The position numbers were made by a program, and so were the translations under genes. 19,674 nt of DNA from JAOPZW01 sp034664395 (GTDB lineage: Bacteria > Actinomycetota > Thermoleophilia > Solirubrobacterales > Solirubrobacteraceae). The number at the start of each line of letters is the position of its first letter. Within the stretch, counting starts at the first letter, position 1. The DNA lies in assembly GCA_034664395.1 (NCBI GenBank), contig JAXDHQ010000059.1:1-19674 (forward strand), given 5' to 3'. Positions 16,427 through 19,674 of the stretch are shown in pieces. The notes under the pieces were generated by a model. That model saw nothing but the letters and a program-made list of their open reading frames with translations. It had not been told where the DNA came from and made no database searches.

Positions 16427-17298
16427 GCCGGCACGGCCTCCTCGCCGAAGATGTCGCGCATGCGCCGCCCGTAGAGCGCCATGAGCCGCTCGAGGCCGCG
16501 CTCCTGCTCGGGCGGCTCGTACTCGACCCCGTCGGCTCCGACGAAGCGCTGGCCGTAGCGGCGCTTGATCAGCGGCAGGTACTCGTCGTAGAGCTCGTGG
16601 ATGCGCCGGCCCAGCGCCGGGTGCTCGCGGGCGTGCGTGCGCAGGACCTGCAGGCCGAAGCCGACGTGCCGGCCCTCGTCGCGCTGGATGTTCGCGAAGC
16701 CCTCCGACAGCCCGGGCAGCAGCCCCTGCTGGGCGAACAGGGTGCGGAAGATCTGGTAGCCCGCGTTGGCCTGGACGCCCTCGATGATCCCCTGGTAGTG
16801 GGTCACCGCCTCGACCCACAGCAGGCGCAGCTCGGCCTCGTCCTCGGCGCTCTCCAGGCACGCGAGCAGGCGGTCGCCGCGGGCCTCGACGCTGTCGTGC
16901 ACCGGGTTGGCCAGCGCCTCGGCCGGCTCGTGCCCGATGACCTCGTCGAAGAAGCGCTGGAAGAGGTCGGCGTGCTTGTACTCCTCGACCATCTGCGTCG
17001 AGAGGAAGGCGCTCTGCCACGTCGTCGGCGCCGCCATCACCCACGGGCCGAAGATCCGCGCGACGTTCTCCTCGGCGTTGTAGAAGGCGGCGCAGAAGCG
17101 GTCGAGGTACGCGCGCATCCGCGGCTCCATCCGCTCGTAGTGCTCGCGGTCGGCGGAGAAGTCGATCTCGGCCGGGTCCCAGGTGCCGTTGCGCAGCGCC
17201 TTGCGCCACAGGCGCAGCCCGGCGGCGTCGAGCTCCTCGTCCAGCGCGCCGAGCTCGATGTCCTCGACGATCTCCAGCGTCTCCCCGTCGTCGGGCAT
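16423..17298 (-). CDS. R2-like ligand-binding oxidase (R2lox)-type dimetal protein
   Basis: This 291-aa all-helical protein of the ribonucleotide-reductase R2/ferritin-like fold carries a full six-ligand site: Glu76 (YNAEENV), Glu106 and His109 (MVEEYKH), Glu173 (HYQGIIEG), and Glu208 and His211 (RDEGRH). Val79 (three after the first Glu) and Tyr168 (five before the third-helix Glu) sit where R2lox proteins form a Val-Tyr ether crosslink, and GIIEGVQANAGY matches the R2lox third-helix pattern. R2lox proteins carry Mn/Fe and a fatty-acid-like ligand, and perform two-electron oxidations of unknown substrate. A large-subunit partner is absent, which argues against nucleotide reduction. The ATG at 17298 has GGGAGG 4-5 bases upstream. 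It lies 10 bases after the enoyl-CoA hydratase gene and overlaps the FAD-subunit start (GTGA). A different ferritin-like oxygenase is the alternative. Confidence 0.85.
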   Translation of the reverse strand: MPDDGETLEIVEDIELGALDEELDAAGLRLWRKALRNGTWDPAEIDFSADREHYERMEPRMRAYLDRFCAAFYNAEENVARIFGPWVMAAPTTWQSAFLSTQMVEEYKHADLFQRFFDEVIGHEPAEALANPVHDSVEARGDRLLACLESAEDEAELRLLWVEAVTHYQGIIEGVQANAGYQIFRTLFAQQGLLPGLSEGFANIQRDEGRHVGFGLQVLRTHAREHPALGRRIHELYDEYLPLIKRRYGQRFVGADGVEYEPPEQERGLERLMALYGRRMRDIFGEEAVPA

Positions 17299-17308
17299 CG
17301 GCCCTCCC

Positions 17309-18091
17309 TCAGCTCCCGATGAACTGCGGCTTGCGCTTCTCGACGTACGCCTCGACGCCCTCGGCGAAGTCGTGCGTCGCACGCAGTAGCGAGTAGGCCT
17401 TGCGCTCGAGCTCGATGCCCGTGGCCAGCGGTCCGTCGACGCCGGCGTCGATGACCTCCTTGGCGACGCGCAGCGCCAGCGGCGAGTAGCCCAGCAGCGT
17501 CGTGACGATGCGGTCGACCTCGGCGTCGAGCGCCTCGGCGTCCTCGACCAGCGACGCGACCAGGCCCCAGGCGTGCGCCTGCTCGGCGTCGAAGCGGTCA
17601 CCGGTGAGGATGTAGTACTTGGCCCGCGAGACCCCGAGGTAGCGCGCCAGGCGCTGGCTGCCGCCGCTGCCGGGGATCATCCCCAGCCGGATCTCGGGCT
17701 GGCCGAACTTCGAGCGCCGGGTGGCGACGCGGATGTCGCACGACATCGACAGCTCCAGGCCGGCGCCCAGGCAGTAGCCGTCGATCGCGACGATCACCGG
17801 CTTGGGGCTGCGCGCGGGGGCGGTGAGGTTGCGCCCCAGGTCGATGAACGCCTCGGGCTCGAGCTCCATGAACCCGGCGATGTCGCCGCCGGGCGAGAAC
17901 ACGTCGCCCTCGCCGCGGATCACCACAGCGCGGATGTCGTCGTCGCGGTCGATGACCTTGAAGTGGTCCTCGACGATGCCGCGCATCTCCCAGGTGATCG
18001 AGTTCATCTTCTCCGGGCGCGAGAGCGTGAGCACGGCCACCTGGCCGTCGTGCTCGCGGGAGAAGACGACGTCGCCGCCGGTCAGGGCCAT
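17309..18091 (-). CDS. Enoyl-CoA hydratase/isomerase family protein
   Basis: This 260-aa crotonase-fold enzyme probably adds water across the double bond of an enoyl-CoA thioester in the cytoplasm. The CoA/oxyanion region FSPGGDIAGF (65-74) and CLGAGLELSMSCDIRVA (107-123) are present. Both catalytic glutamates of true hydratases are kept: Glu113 (GAGLE) and Glu133 (FGQPEIRLGMIPG), 20 residues apart as in rat crotonase (144/164). The C-terminal trimerisation helices (GVEAYVEKRKPQF) are normal. The ATG at 18091 lies inside the end of the large-subunit gene (10-base overlap), with AAAGGA about 12 bases upstream, so it is translationally coupled. Its place between molybdenum hydroxylase genes suggests that a pathway intermediate is a CoA thioester. 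Lactone or ring-opening hydrolase activity, as in other crotonases, is possible. Confidence 0.95.
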   Translation of the reverse strand: MALTGGDVVFSREHDGQVAVLTLSRPEKMNSITWEMRGIVEDHFKVIDRDDDIRAVVIRGEGDVFSPGGDIAGFMELEPEAFIDLGRNLTAPARSPKPVIVAIDGYCLGAGLELSMSCDIRVATRRSKFGQPEIRLGMIPGSGGSQRLARYLGVSRAKYYILTGDRFDAEQAHAWGLVASLVEDAEALDAEVDRIVTTLLGYSPLALRVAKEVIDAGVDGPLATGIELERKAYSLLRATHDFAEGVEAYVEKRKPQFIGS

Positions 18092-19674
18092 GTCGTGGTC
18101 GTCCTTTCGTTGGGGTTCTCGAGGAGGTCGTGGAGGGTCGAGCCGTGCACCGGCAGGCGGTCGATCTGCGCCCCGCCCAGCGGCGCGAGCGCGTCGGTCA
18201 CCGCGTTGGCGAGCGCGACGGGGATGCTCATCGCGCTGCCCTCGCCGCCGCCCTTGGCGCCCAGGCGCGTCCGCGGCGACGGCGTCTGCAGGTGGCCCAG
18301 GCGCAGGTCGAAGTCCAGCTCGGCCGCCGTCGGGCACAGGTAGTCCATGAACGACGCGGCGGTCATCTGGCCGTCGGGGCCGTAGCGCAGCTCCTCGAGC
18401 ATCGCGCCGCCGAGCGCGTGGGCGATCGAGCCGATCGTCTGCCCGTCGTAGAGCAGCGGGTTGAGGATCGTGCCCGAGTCGTGGATCGACGTGACCGACT
18501 CGACGCGGATCTGCAGCGTCTCGGGGTCGATCTCGACGACGACGACGTCGGCGACGAAGCCGTAGGCGATCGAGGAGTTGATGCGGTCGTCGCGCGAGGC
18601 GTGGCGCGACTCGGGCGGGGCGAAGACGACGTCGGCGTACAGGCGCGGCTCGACGTCGGGCGGCAGCGAGCCCGGGTCCCAGTGCACGAGGCCGGCCGCG
18701 TGGCGGAAGGGCACGGCGCGCTCCGGGTCGCCCTTCACGCGCACCTGCTCGTCGGCGAGCTCCAGCGTGTCGGCGTCGACCTCGAGCAGCACGGCGGCGG
18801 CGGCGCGGATCGTGGCCGCGACGCGGTCGGCGGCGTCGACGAGCGCGCTCGTCGTGAGCGGGGCGAAGCGGCTGGAGTAGCTGCCCGACGACACCGTCCA
18901 CGGCGTCGTGGCCGTGTCCATCTCCACCACCGCGCGCACGCGGTCCAGCGGCAGGCCGAGCCGCTCGGCCACGACCTGGCGCGCGACCGTGCGGTGGCCC
19001 TGGCCCTGCGGCGTCGTGCCCAGCATCGCGGTGACCCCGCCGGCCATGTCGACGGACACGCGCACGTGCTCGGTCGAGCCCGACTTCTGGTGGCCGCCGA
19101 AGCGCGTCTCTGCCGGCGTGGCCACGCTCACGTAGCCGAGGTTCGTGCCCGACGGGTCGACGATCGTCGCCATGCCGACGCCGAGCAGGCGGCCCTCCTC
19201 GCGGGCGACGCGCTGGCGCTCGCGCAGCTCGGCGTAGCCGCAGCGCTCCAGCGCGAGGTCGAGCGCCGCCTCGTAGTCGCCGCTGTCGTAGCTGCCGCCG
19301 GTCGGCGTCTGGTGCGGGAAGGCGTCGGTCGCGACGAAGTTGCGCCGGCGCAGCGCGGCCGGGTCCTCGCCGAGCGCTTCGGCGACCTTGTCGATCAGGC
19401 GCTCGAGGCCGAAGTAGAGCTGCTGGCCGCCGAAGCCGCGGTTCAGGCCGGTGGGCGCCTTGTTCGTCACCACCGCGCGCGAGCGCAGCCCGACCGCCTC
19501 GATGTCGTACGCGCCCGTGAGGTTGCCGAAGCAGCGGTAGAGCGTCGACGGCTCCGGCGGGCGCAGGTAGGCGCCGACGTTGTCGATGAGGTCCAGGCGC
19601 AGCGCGCGGATGCGCCCGTCGCCGTCGACCGCCGCCTCGAAGCGCATCTCGCGGTCGTTGCCGGCCGAGCTGGC
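18082..19674 (-). CDS. Molybdenum hydroxylase large (molybdopterin-binding) subunit, C-terminal part
   Basis: The last 530 residues of an aldehyde-oxidase/xanthine-dehydrogenase-type large subunit (family length about 770-800) are visible; the frame stays open to the right edge, so the start lies outside. Marks: AYLRPPEPSTLYRCFGNLTG, the active-site loop LNRGFGGQQ, the cofactor loop TTPQGQGHRTVARQ, DSGTILNPLLYDGQTIGSIAH, and GGGEGSAMS with the Glu that acts as base in this family. The CO-dehydrogenase signature AYxCSFR is not in its place; the loop is closer to RGFGGPQ of xanthine- and CoA-type dehydrogenases, so it should hydroxylate an organic C-H bond rather than oxidise CO. Its stop overlaps the enoyl-CoA hydratase start. 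The iron-sulfur and FAD subunits lie two genes downstream. Confidence 0.95.
   Translation of the reverse strand, partial: ASSAGNDREMRFEAAVDGDGRIRALRLDLIDNVGAYLRPPEPSTLYRCFGNLTGAYDIEAVGLRSRAVVTNKAPTGLNRGFGGQQLYFGLERLIDKVAEALGEDPAALRRRNFVATDAFPHQTPTGGSYDSGDYEAALDLALERCGYAELRERQRVAREEGRLLGVGMATIVDPSGTNLGYVSVATPAETRFGGHQKSGSTEHVRVSVDMAGGVTAMLGTTPQGQGHRTVARQVVAERLGLPLDRVRAVVEMDTATTPWTVSSGSYSSRFAPLTTSALVDAADRVAATIRAAAAVLLEVDADTLELADEQVRVKGDPERAVPFRHAAGLVHWDPGSLPPDVEPRLYADVVFAPPESRHASRDDRINSSIAYGFVADVVVVEIDPETLQIRVESVTSIHDSGTILNPLLYDGQTIGSIAHALGGAMLEELRYGPDGQMTAASFMDYLCPTAAELDFDLRLGHLQTPSPRTRLGAKGGGEGSAMSIPVALANAVTDALAPLGGAQIDRLPVHGSTLHDLLENPNERTTTTWP

Noticed and set aside
16423..17298. Class I ribonucleotide reductase small subunit
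   Set aside because: No large-subunit gene is nearby, the third-helix pattern and Val/Tyr crosslink residues point to R2lox, and the operon context is catabolic.
14397..19674. Operon encodes aerobic CO dehydrogenase
   Set aside because: The large subunit loop is LNRGFGGQQ, not AYxCSFR, and the neighbours (UbiD, UbiX, crotonase, SDR, R2lox) indicate organic-acid catabolism.

Overview
The window comes from a very G+C-rich bacterial chromosome with strong G/C third-position bias. GTG starts, TANNNT -10-like boxes placed directly before start codons, a calcium-type dodecin, a prodomain-less S53 peptidase and a molybdenum-hydroxylase/UbiD cluster together suggest an actinomycete-grade organism. 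My guess is the soil Thermoleophilia/Solirubrobacterales, but the class is inference only. I see no rRNA, tRNA, CRISPR array, insertion sequence or phage gene.

Left part (1-5730): the tail of an unknown gene, a 90-aa helical orphan, an S33 proline-iminopeptidase-like hydrolase (minus), a large secreted protein with a chitobiase-C-like domain (minus), a dodecin (plus), and a secreted S53 (sedolisin) peptidase (minus). A perfect bidirectional hairpin separates the convergent dodecin and peptidase genes, and a perfect 14-bp hairpin follows the large secreted protein.

Middle (5731-11670): a complete phosphoenolpyruvate carboxylase; a major-facilitator exporter in two frames (frameshifted), tail-to-tail overlapping ppc; a divergent LysR regulator whose start codon lies in a perfect-armed T-N11-A palindrome; an N-terminal scrap of an alpha/beta hydrolase; and an IclR regulator that converges on the right-hand operon.

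Right part (11678-19674, all minus strand, read right to left): a tightly coupled operon of a molybdenum hydroxylase large subunit (partial, cut by the window edge), an enoyl-CoA hydratase, an R2lox-like dimetal oxidase, the FAD subunit, a fused [2Fe-2S]-subunit/CoxG protein, an NAD-type short-chain dehydrogenase, a UbiD decarboxylase and its UbiX prenyl-FMN synthase. Four consecutive junctions are 4-base ATGA/GTGA overlaps. The set looks like a catabolic route for an acid, probably aromatic or heteroaromatic: prenyl-FMN decarboxylation, molybdenum hydroxylation, CoA-thioester hydration, alcohol oxidation, plus an oxygen-activating R2lox enzyme. It recalls furan degradation (HmfABC, HmfE, HmfF, HmfG) but adds an R2lox and an SDR and is ordered differently. 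This operon is the best candidate for an undescribed system; its substrate cannot be read from sequence.
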